From Corbicula japonica (taxonomy: Eukaryota > Mollusca > Bivalvia > Venerida > Cyrenidae), in assembly GCA_038501625.1 (NCBI GenBank), contig JAZAYU010000005.1, positions 1,116,001 to 1,180,000 of the forward strand: a stretch of DNA of 64,000 bases. The letters run 5' to 3'. This document shows, one piece after another, positions 46,690-57,400 of the stretch. The position numbers and the translations under genes were made by a program. Position 1 is the first letter of the stretch. Each line of letters opens with the position of its first letter. The notes under the pieces are model-generated. The model ran no database searches. It was not told the DNA's origin and saw nothing but the letters and a program-made list of their open reading frames with translations.

Positions 46690-47821
46690 GGATAGACAAT
46701 GAGTGGAGTGGTCTATGGAAAATAGACGCGAGCGCAGCGAGCGTCTATTTTTCATAGCCACTCCACGAGGTGTCTATCCGACTTAGACCACATGACTGCA
46801 AAACCCCGAAATTCTCGTGCACAAAGCATCGATCCCCCACACTTAACAAGCCGTCACACAAACTTCTGTCATTCACAATTCGAGTATAAAAGAAGCCACA
46901 TGTATTTAGTGAGTAAATTTGTAATTTTGTTGTAATTTTAGTCAGAAATTTAATCAAATTAAAAAACTTTAGTAGTTTTAAAGTTTTATATTTTTGTCAT
47001 TCATTAAAAAATAAAATGTTTGAGTTTTTGAATGAATTAGTTCATAAGATCATCATCATCATCATCGTCGTCGTCGTCGTCGTCGTCAACAACAACAACA
47101 ACAACCTGCTTAATGTTGACCGTTAACTTCTCGTGAAATAGTGAAAGAGAAAGAAAATTTCAAATATAAATTGTTAAAATTTGTTAATATAAATATTGCA
47201 ATCGTGTTACCATGTTTTAAAAATGAAACCAAATACAAGGTGTACGTTTATTTAGTTTGTATGCTCAAGGTTCTGTGGCAGTTGTCATTGCACCATCATT
47301 GATAAAAAAGAAAATTATCAAAATCTCTCTAACGGCAAAATGCAGTTCAATAAAACTTAGCACAAATCATTGTTATTTGTGTCAGAATAATAAAGACGCA
47401 TGTGGGCATTTGAATTGTTGTTTTGTTTTCTTCGTTTTAATGATTTATTGCAAATATAATTTTAAGATTTTTTTATGTCTAACTATTTTTCTTTACTGTT
47501 CAAACTTTTCTTAAAGAACATAATCATACACCTATAACATTGATTTATGCAAAGTTTGTTGGAACTGCGTTTTGCCTTTTCAGAGATTCTGATATGTTTC
47601 TTTGTTGATTATGACATTCCAATTACAATTATCACAAATATGTATCGATAGCACAGTATGACACTAAGATATCGGCCGTCCACTTGTTAATATGATATAG
47701 TACACGAGATGCACGTGCTTCACGAACCTCCGTAGACAACGCCAAAGAGTTGTCTACGGGATTTAGACAACGGTAATACTGGCCACTGATTGGCTAGTGG
47801 ACGGTAGCTGTGGTCTAATTT
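46690..47821. mobile_element. 1.14-kb insertion splitting the satellite array
   Basis: Begins with a palindrome at 46690-46779 (GGATAGACA...TGTCTATCC, arms around GTGGAGTGG and AATAGACGC). It ends in a second inverted structure with GGCCGTCCACTTG at ~47675 and CTAGTGGACGGTAGC at ~47797. The middle holds an ATC/GTC/AAC microsatellite. No transposase frame is visible. Confidence 0.55.
47047..47105. repeat. ATC-GTC-AAC compound microsatellite
   Basis: ATCATCATC, then GTCGTCGTC, then AACAACAAC, inside the insertion that splits the satellite. Confidence 0.9.
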
Positions 47822-48440
47822 ACTTTAGGTGCACGCTTTTCTGGTGCAACATTTTCTGTAAATGTTTGCTTTAAAGTGCACGCTTTTGACGTGGAATCAT
47901 TTCCTGATTATTTGACTTTAAGTGCACGTTTTTCTGGTGCAACATTTTTTGTTTTTGTAATTGTTTGCTGCAATTGCACACTTTTAATGTGGAATAATAT
48001 TCTGATTATTTTACTTTAATTACACGCTTTTCTCGTGCAATGTGTTCTGTAAATGTTTACTTCAAAGTGCTCGTTTTTAACGTGGAATCATTTCCTGATT
48101 ATTTGGCATTAAGTGCACGCTTTTCTGGTGCAACATTTTTGTTCTTGATATTTTGTACTGGTTAAAATTTAAAGAAAACAGCAAAAGATTAATGCTTAAA
48201 GTGGCAAATTGTTCTTAATATTGCACATTTTCACGTGGAATCATTTCCTGAGTACATGTATTTGGTTTCAATAACACGCTTTTTGGTGCAGCACTTTCTG
48301 CAAATGTTTGCTTTAATTTGCATGGTTTTAACAATAAATCATTTCCTGATTATTTGGCTTCAAGTGCACGCTTTTCTGGTGCAACATTTTTTTGTTCTTG
48401 ATATTTTGAACTGATTAAAATTTAAAGAAACAGCAACATA
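47822..48440. repeat. ~92-bp satellite array, part 2
   Basis: Same units as at 46.2-46.7 kb (AGTGCACGCTTTTCTGGTGC; ACGTGGAATCATTTCCTGAT). Two longer variants insert TTCTTGATATTTTG and TTAAAATTTAAAGAAA. It resumes after a 1.14-kb interruption. Confidence 0.85.
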
Positions 48441-48654
48441 TGGTGACTGTTTCTGAGCAACCAACAACAAGAGAGATTAAAAATTACATTCGGCCCATGA
48501 TCATAAAATTATGTGAGATTGGAAACCAGTTTTTATACCCTAGCGTCTGTGAAGTCGATTTGGAGACCTTGTCACAATTTCAACCCATCAACTAATGGAG
48601 ATTTGAGACATTTTTCCAAGGTGTATGTCTCGATTTAGATGTCAATCTATGGGG

Positions 48655-48815
48655 CAAGGGGGTTAAGTGGAGTTGCTTAAACTCACTGTTAGGGGGATGC
48701 AATAATTAAACAATTAATTTATATTGGTATTTTGGCCAGAAAGTTAGAAATTAATATGTAACTACCCTTATAAGTGCCCCCAAAAAGAGCTCCCTTCTCT
48801 AGAAATCTTGCATCG
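48655..48815. mobile_element. Family B element, copy at 48.7 kb
   Basis: Has GTGGAGTTGCTTAAACTCAC, TTGGCCAGAAAGTTAGAAAT and TCTAGAAATCTTGCATCGA. Confidence 0.7.
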
Positions 48816-49877
48816 ATCTTGATGTCACTGACATGTAACCGGAATTTTTTCGTAGTTTTCAAATCACTGCGGAAGAGGGTATGTTATTTAGAGGGTATGT
48901 TTATTTGTTTATGGCACCGTAATTTTCTTACAAGTTATTCCTCCCCCACCCACAACTTCCTGTGTGTTTTTGAAAAAATGAAAGATTTCCTCAGTGTTAT
49001 ATGATTTGCTAAGAATTAAGATGATAGAAATCATGTTTAATTGACATTGAAGTTTGAGAATTTTACAATGACCCCTATGGTAATTGGATTTACTTTGTTG
49101 AAAACCAGGGTTGAATGTAAGATATCCAGCATATTTTCCCATTGGCTGTAATGCAAAATAGTCCGGTTGTTTTTAGAGTTTCTATCAAATAATGAGCTTC
49201 TAATTTTTGGCAGCATAAAACGGCTGATAAGACAGTAGGTTATCCAAAGTACCAAGTATGTATTTTTGCTACCTTGTCATACTGAATGGATTCAATTTCA
49301 TTAACTAAAAGCTATAGTAAAGGTGGTAACTTTCGATTGACGGTCAGTATAAAGTAGTTCGATACTTCAATACTGCCATTTCCTATGGTATCTCCACATT
49401 TCGCGGGGATCAGATTTAGCGCAGAAGACCCAAATGCCGTTTTCACGCGGGCATAATTTGGCGCAACTGATTTTTTTCATAGAATTAGATATACAATGGT
49501 TTAATTTCGCAAACTTTCCCTGGTAAGAAATACGCGAAAATTAAACCCTAAAAATCATTATACCTCAGTTAAACAAACAAACAACCAGTTAGGGAATACT
49601 GAGAGTTTTAACTACATTTAAATTGCAAGTGTCTAGTCAGACTGGCTGGTGATTTTCTATAGGTGAAAGTTATTGGTAGTGGTAAATGTAGAGCACACAT
49701 CCAATGGGAATATTTTGTAATTCCAAAATAGACATGTTCCCTTACAAAAAAGGAAATAGTATTTATCTTTTGTTTTAACTATTCAGTTTGAAACTCCGAT
49801 TTCATAAATTTTTCACACGAAAAAAGCATTTGAATATTGTAATTGTATAAGTTTGGTCTCAAAGTTAAGAAATCATG

Positions 49878-50025
49878 ATATGGTGGGATGCAAGATTTCT
49901 AGAAATGGGGTTAGAGTATTTACGTGAAAATTGCTAAATTTCTAGCTAAAATGCCCATCAATATTTAATATTGCTGCCAAAAATGTAGTTCGCACAACCC
50001 CTTCTGTATCCGCCCCGGATTAATG
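49878..50025. mobile_element. Family B element, copy at 49.9 kb
   Basis: Has GGTGGGATGCAAGATTTCTA, TAGAGTATTTACGTGAAAAT and CTTCTGTATCCGCCCCGGA. Confidence 0.65.
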
Positions 50026-50334
50026 ATGAAAATAAACGAAAAGTTAAATTCAGATTCTTCAAACTTTACTTTATTTAAATATAAAGTTTCACATCAATTG
50101 GAATGTTTGCATATCAATTAACAATAAATATAAAACAACAATGAATAGAAAAATATAGATCTTTTGGAAGACTCTATAATAATCTGCCTTGAGCCTACAA
50201 GTTCAATCATATTTCAATATTTATTTTACATGGAATGCAAATAAGTATATAAGCCCTTTTCTGATTGGTTGATAATATTATATATTAAAATCGTATAATT
50301 CGGTATTGAACTTAAACCTTTACTTCATTTATGT

Positions 50335-50510
50335 GACTGTTATCCAATGGCGAACAGTGTAGATCTAGATCAGCAGGCACATCCGTGTCGTCAGATCAGG
50401 ATCTACATTGTTCGCTTTAGATTCATTATGTTATTTCTGACAAAGACAGCACAAATATCCCGGCTGATCTAAATCTACACGGGTTGCACATGCGATAAAA
50501 CCCAAATATA
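50335..50510. mobile_element. Family A fold-back element, copy 6
   Basis: Has GTGTAGATCTAGATCAGCAG, CGTCAGATCAGGATCTACAT and CCGGCTGATCTAAATCTACA. Confidence 0.75.
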
Positions 50511-51246
50511 TAGGCAGTATATGGTTAAACCCATTTTATCTGTTGTCGGTATAACCATAGGGGATCTTTTATTTTGGGTGTCTCGCTGTCTGTTTCAATT
50601 GTTAGTACAGGCTGACAGGATTCACTAAAAGTGATTTGTATGTGAAATTAGCAAATCCTGTTGTTTAAATACATGTCGTCTTTGAAATTTGTGCAGACAT
50701 GTAAGTTTTTTAATCAAAATAACATTTTGTAATAAACATTATAAAATAGGTCTCTGTTGGAATAAGACGCCTCCGAACAACAATCGAAAATATTCGGGTA
50801 TTTCCGCTAAGCTACGCCAGAATATTCGTAGAACTGTATCCTGGGAGCTTCCGGTTGTCCTGAACATAGCAATATTAGTTTAGCACATTGTAACATATTA
50901 AAACGTTTCAATATTATGACAAGAAATGCAAGACAATCCTTAATATAAAAAGAATAATTTCAAATTTGAAAAGAGTCATTTCAAATGTCGAGTTGGCGTC
51001 GGTATGTATCCGTGACCGAACATTGTACATTTGTACTATTGTATTTCATCTTTCCGGTAATAAGATATTCGTTGGGCTTTCTTGCATAGAAAGTATTTCT
51101 CTGAATATTTAACAACTGTACATTTATAGCACTGAAACATTTTTGAATAAACATTGCATAAACATCCACAACATACTGGAATAGATATTAATTTATCTTT
51201 CAAACGGCGCAATGGACAAATAAATAAAATGTGTCAATCTTTTACA

Positions 51247-51680
51247 TCAATCTAGTTGTCGTTTGGTAAAGTTTTGATTGTCACTATCGCTGGATGAGCT
51301 TATAATTTCTGTAATAGACCATATTTTTGGCCTTGGTTGTGGTACGTTCGAGGATGGGGAAGATTTTGAGTCTTTTGACAGCTCACGTGGTTTATCACTT
51401 CCGTCTGAAGCGGATGCGGAAGAACTACTTTTTGTCAGTTCTGAAACTGTTGAACTTTTCTTGTTATGTATGGAGTGTTTCTGTGTTTCTGGACTATATT
51501 CTGATAGCTTCTCAGATGATAAAATCCTCTGCTCTGGCGATAGAAGGCGCTGCACGCATGGTCTGTGCAGAATCTCGGAACTAGGGGTGGATTCCTCCGC
51601 GTCGGAAATATCCGACAAGTCCGTAGTGAGGTTTAGTGCATCATCCTCGCTTACAGAGTGGTGTTGACTTTCAGATTTAT
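51247..51680 (-). CDS. Irx: Irx B terminal coding exon
   Basis: Begins after CTTTTAG with AT that completes an Asp codon. It encodes [19 protein letters not shown], a Ser-rich spacer and [10 protein letters not shown], then 18 more residues to the stop. No AATAAA was seen on the - strand in the first few hundred bases downstream. Confidence 0.92.
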
Positions 51681-54340
51681 CTAAAAGAAATAAAACATTA
51701 TTAGAAAAAAAGAATAAGTTGTGAAAAATGATTTAATTTCTGGAAGAGTTCCAATGTTCGACTTTTTGTTAAGATCGAAGCCCCGGTTACTGATTAAAAG
51801 CGTACACTTCACACGTGTGATTCAAAGAATGACATAGCTTCTTCACTGTGTTTTTGCTTATACAATCAAAGTGTTGAAAAAAAGATTACATTGACATGTG
51901 TAAGGTAGCCACTTATAAAGCATTATCTCGCTGATAAATGACAACTTTTACATAAGGAGGGATTAAACATTCTCCTTTCGAGAAGATAAAAGGGTTTTCT
52001 GGGAATGTATATAATGAATTAAAACTCTACAAGTAAACCTACAGGCATTTTAGAAGGAAATTGGCGGCCATTTTGAAAATTACGCAAACACTAAGATTTT
52101 TAGGTTAGTTAAAAATTTTCTTACAGTAATAATTTTTAGAGGTCAGTTCATATAAATGCCAACATCGGTTCTCATGAATATTTACAAGGATTTTAATGAA
52201 ATTCGAAAATTCTGTGCTTTTTTGTGCCCCCCCCCCCTCCCCCAATCCCGCACCTTATCACTGACTGCAATCAAGTATACTTTGAATCTTACAAAGCAGA
52301 AGCATTTTATCGGGAGAATATTAACAAGTCAGATTACAGTCTCACATACTGCCAAAATAATACATAGTCGAACGGCTGCATGGAACTAAAAAATGTTTAG
52401 GGGCAAAGGGCAAGCGACAATATTTTTGTTTGATAAAACTTGTGCTTATATTGAAATTACATTCGGCCGACTTTTTGTCATACAAGTGTAGACTTGAAAA
52501 CTATTCCGCTTCTCTTAATCCTATCATTACTGCTAACATTTCGTTTTGCACTATGATTTTCCAGTGTCAGTTAACTTGAATGAAAATTGAAGATACCACA
52601 AACCTATAAAACGAGCAGTAATGAAGAACTCTTTTGAGTAGTTTTAATCGTATCCCCGCTAATTAATACCGCTACGATTGGTTTAAAAAGGCCACACACC
52701 ATAAAACCCTAATTCGATTAAACATGAAAACAAGTTATTTGTTAATTTTTCAAAAAAAACTTATTGATAATGTCCTACTCAATATATTTGCAAAATAGCA
52801 AAACTGATTTGAAAAGATCAATGAACTTTTTTCAAAAATTCAGTCAAAAGTGCAGACAGCCTACCGTCGACATCGATGTCGCTGAGGTCAATATCTTTGT
52901 CCTCCATCTTGGATTCCTTCTTCAGCCTCCTTCTGGCATTGGCAAACCACGTGGACACCTGGGTCAAGGTCATTCTGGTAATTATAGCCAGCATGATTTT
53001 CTCGCCTTTTGTGGGGTAGGGGTTCTTCCGGTGTTCGTACAACCAAGCTTTCAATGCGCTGGTCGTTTCGCGTGTGGCATTTTTGCGTCTGGCACTGCTC
53101 AAATCGAAACCAGGATAACTAGGGAATAAAATAATACACAATATTATCCGTTAGTTCTTCCTAAAGGAAAGTTCATAATAATTCAATGCTAATTTTCATT
53201 CTCTTATTCGAATTTTCTTAACACATATTAACAGTTTTTCAAGAAAACAGAATTGTATGTAAACTAAGTTGCCTCCATCTTCATATTATTGTTACGTCGC
53301 TTTATACAGATTTGGGCTGTCTTAGGGTAGTTGCATGATTATTTTCAAGTTTCCCGCATATCCCCATAAAATTAAATAATGCATACAAACATAGGAGATT
53401 CGAGCATCCTCATTTAACCCCATCTGAATCCGTCCATTCATATGTTTCACTTATGTTAAAAATATGAAGACACGTGCAACTTAGTAAACATATATTTCTT
53501 TTTATATTTCTTTTTTTTCTTGACAAAAGACATGTGTTCTAAAAAGATAGAAGATTTATAATAAAAATCACCGGCCTATCCAGCCTGTTTTAAATATTTG
53601 TTTCACAAATATAATCTATATTGTAGTTATTATATAATTTTCAAATGAGTAACAACCGCGTACATCTTCTGCATTTTATATAATTACATGAATATATAAA
53701 AGCGAACCCGCACGGCGACAGCGCCTAGCCCTGCAATTCCAGTTATTAACTATTATTAATAGTATCCAATACCCTACCATTGTCTTTTCCCCATATTTTG
53801 TTCGTTGAAAAATTATAAAACAGTACACTGCCGTTATCTTTTTCCCATATTTTGTTCGTTGGAAAACTATAAAACAGTAACTTACAAGGAGTTGTAAGGA
53901 TGCGCTGCCATCAGATGTTCAAAGTAGTAAGGGGAAGTAACTCCAGATGACGTCGCTTTCATGGCGTCCGATTGTCGTTCCTGTTTCAAACCCTATAAAA
54001 GAGTCAAAGGAAATATTGAAGGTGGCGATGTGTTAAAAGACAAAAATGCAGTCTTTAGAATATTTAAAGTTTCAAAGGAACTGTTTAAAGACGTATCTGT
54101 TTAAAGATGAAAATAGATCTGGAGGGGTGGGGGATAATTATGACATCTTTTTTCTTTTCCTGCTTGGTGGTTACTTCAGTAATTTTCAGGAGAAAATTGA
54201 AATGTGTAGTACGCCGGTAAGGTCTCCGAAGCGATATATTCTATTATATTATATTTTATAATTATTATTATTATTTTATTATGATTGTTATTATTGTTAG
54301 TATCATTATTATTATAAGTATCATTATTATTATTATTATT

Positions 54341-54411
<71 letters not shown>

Positions 54412-57400
54412 AAATTATCATCATAATAATAATAATAATTATCGTCATCATTATTGTTTTGTTAGTATTTAATTTAATACAACATTCAGAAATAATGAAA
54501 TTTCTGCTTTATCCATTAATATAACAAAAAAAAAACAATTCGGAAATAATAACTTATGATTTATTTTAATGATTGTTTCAATACGAGATGTTTGCAGGTT
54601 TCTATATACATCTTGTAAACTTATATCAAAGAATCCCTTTTAAGGCTCTGTTTGAGTTGAGCCTGCAAAAAGTTTTATAATGGGGCCATGTGAAACAGCT
54701 CGATCAACAGAACTCGGTAATGGTTTTTAACCAGTAACCTTTACCCCAAAAGTCGCTTCGCACCCTTTGGAAACCAAGCGCCAGCGTCGGAAACATTTTA
54801 AACCGGTATTTCCTCCTAACTAAATCGCCTGCGTAACTTTTTAACGATCATGCAAAAATGCCTTCGTGGTGAATTCTATTCACAGTTAATGGTGGAAAAC
54901 TTTATTGTCTCAGATGTGGTTAGTATTAATTGTACTTCTATAATTTATAATACTTATAAATGAATGAACAGGAGCGAAAAAAGCCGAACTTTTAGACAAA
55001 TCGGCACATTTTAGGACCTGTTCTAATAGTAAATATTAAATTTTACTGCGTAAATAACGCTATAACAATATCGCCTTTAAATACATACACCCATACGTTG
55101 ACTTAATAAGAATATTACATCATATTTACTTTGTTTACAAGTCCTTCTCAGTTTTAATTGTAAATTTCGATATTTGAAAACTATTCACTCATTTTTTTTC
55201 GTTTTGATACGTGTTCGGGCACCTTTAACCATGTAAGAAAAAAAACGGAAAAAAAATTACATTAATACTTGAGATTGCATTGATGTCAGTCTAAGAATAA
55301 ATAATTTTGTCATTTTAAATATAAATTCCAAGATAGATCAGATTGTATTTATTCCTGTCACAACCATACTCATTAATCATACTTGTTTGTGTGTGTGCTT
55401 TTTTTGAAAATGATAAATCAATGGCATTAACAAAGACACGCTGGCGAATATTTAGTCGCCTACAATGTTTTATTAAAATAACAAAAATGAAAAACAAACC
55501 CACAACAAAATATTGTCATAAAATAATATGAAAATGGATATTTGCGAAATTGAAATAACATACCATCTGATAAAATGCGGAGGACGCTTCCGCTCCCATC
55601 AAGACGCTTGAAGGATATTGGTGCCCGGTTGCAGTGCCGTAAACCGTTTCCGGTAATGTAGGCACGCGGGATAAATACGCTGGTACCCCTGCTTTCAGCT
55701 GACATGAACAGATTGCTGCGCCGGTGAGTGGGTCCATCATGATCGGACGTCCAGTTTCGCAGCATCTTTGCGGAGTTAGTTGCCTAGTTACGGATGGATA
55801 GACAACTTTGGGTGTGGAAGTTCTTACTGACAGCGACGAAGTCGTCTACAAGAGAAAAATATATAATTAAAATAGTGTTTGTCCATCATTTCAATAATAT
55901 ATACGATTCAATTACTCAGCGTCTTTTTTAGAATTAGCAGACGACAGTTTATGTGTTTATTTGTTTTTAGAAAATCTATCAGAAATAGAGAACTTTTACG
56001 TCGCAATCTTGAACACAAAATACACAATATCCTAAAATATGAAAAACATGCCAAATCTGTTATCAAAACAGAAAGCCGCCCATGATACTTTTAAAAATCA
56101 TTATTTTCCCTTTTCTACAAAAAAGTTAAAATATTTCAATGACTGTTGGCTCACGCATAACGGTTGTTTTTTTTTTAAATTTTGTTCTGTTAAGATATCT
56201 AAATAAAATTTAGTGTTACGAGTATTGATAGATGAGGTTTATGGCGATTCCAGGAAATATCTTGGAATACATATGTCGGCGCTTTTGCCCGTACGGTACG
56301 GGTTCGCTCCCCAGTAGAGGCAATATCATTTTATGTACTGCTGGAGAGAAATGAATTTTGATTAAACTTTTAACTCATGTGAATGTATTTGCAAGTCGAA
56401 TTCCTTTCTTAACACGTATTTATAAATGATACACTTACGCATCTGTTCAGCATATAATTTATGACGGCGAGGTTAAAGATTTAAAACAACAAATGTCACC
56501 GAAAATAAAGAACAAAAACCACGTAGCAAAATGAACATTAGTATAACATCGGATCAACTTATATAAAGATGTTGTCATTTTAGCCACAGTTCATGGAAAA
56601 CGCATTCAAATTTTAAATATTTTGCAGTAATTCTGCCATTGTCATATAAAAATAATATAAGCCTCTACCTTTGTTCAAACACGCATTCTCCATACAGAGT
56701 AAAGCTAATTGTATGCAGTGCATATCAATGAATACAAAATAATGAAAGTTGTGTTTAGAACTAGTATCCTTAAATGGTTTCTTTTTTTTCCCCTTTTTTG
56801 TATAGATTTAATTGTCGGCGAAGTTACGAGTATTAATAGTATGTCATATATAGACATTTAGGAAGTGCCTTATAAATTTCGTAAAAAAAGAACAATTTGT
56901 ATTTAAAATAAAATGTCCACCTTTGCCGAAATAATTTATTTTTAAAACTAACTTTACAATTTTGAAAAGTATCTATTACTAGTATAAATGACTCGTCCCC
57001 ATCAGCGTTGATTACACACCATTGATTTCAATTTTCAAGTATGCCCAGCTGGGATGAAAAATTCCGCCCATCGGAAAAAGCAAAAACAGTTTTCTCGGGC
57101 AGAAACACGTGCACAATACTTGTCTCTAAATTTTTAAGTATGTATGCTGTGCGCAATAAAAACATATCCTTTGATTTCAGAGATCGCATTTCATTGGCAG
57201 TCGATGTGAAAACTCCAAATCATCGCTGTAGTTTTCTTTTCAAAGAGTTTAGCAGAAATGTGTGTTAAAACTTGTAACAATGGCAAAACATGCCGATAAG
57301 CAGACCTATTTCTAGGGAAAACTGGAGCGAGAGGGCATAAAACTAATGTAAGAGACCAGTCTCAAATAAAACTAAGATTTTAGACCAGTCTCAAATAAAA

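Larger units (their letters stand above)
48441..51246. other. Region downstream of Irx B
   Basis: Contains two family B copies, one family A copy and a CGCGAAA-type repeat (49395-49560, TTTCGCGGGGATCAGATTTA ... TACGCGAAAATTAAACC). Nothing coding is supported. The 3'UTR of Irx B must start at 51246 leftwards, but its end is not visible. Confidence 0.45.

Noticed and set aside
47047..47105. CRISPR-like short regular repeats
   Set aside because: Plain microsatellite with no spacers, and the organism is eukaryotic.
52764..53129. 121-residue + strand frame across the Irx B homeobox exon
   Set aside because: Antisense shadow of the homeodomain.
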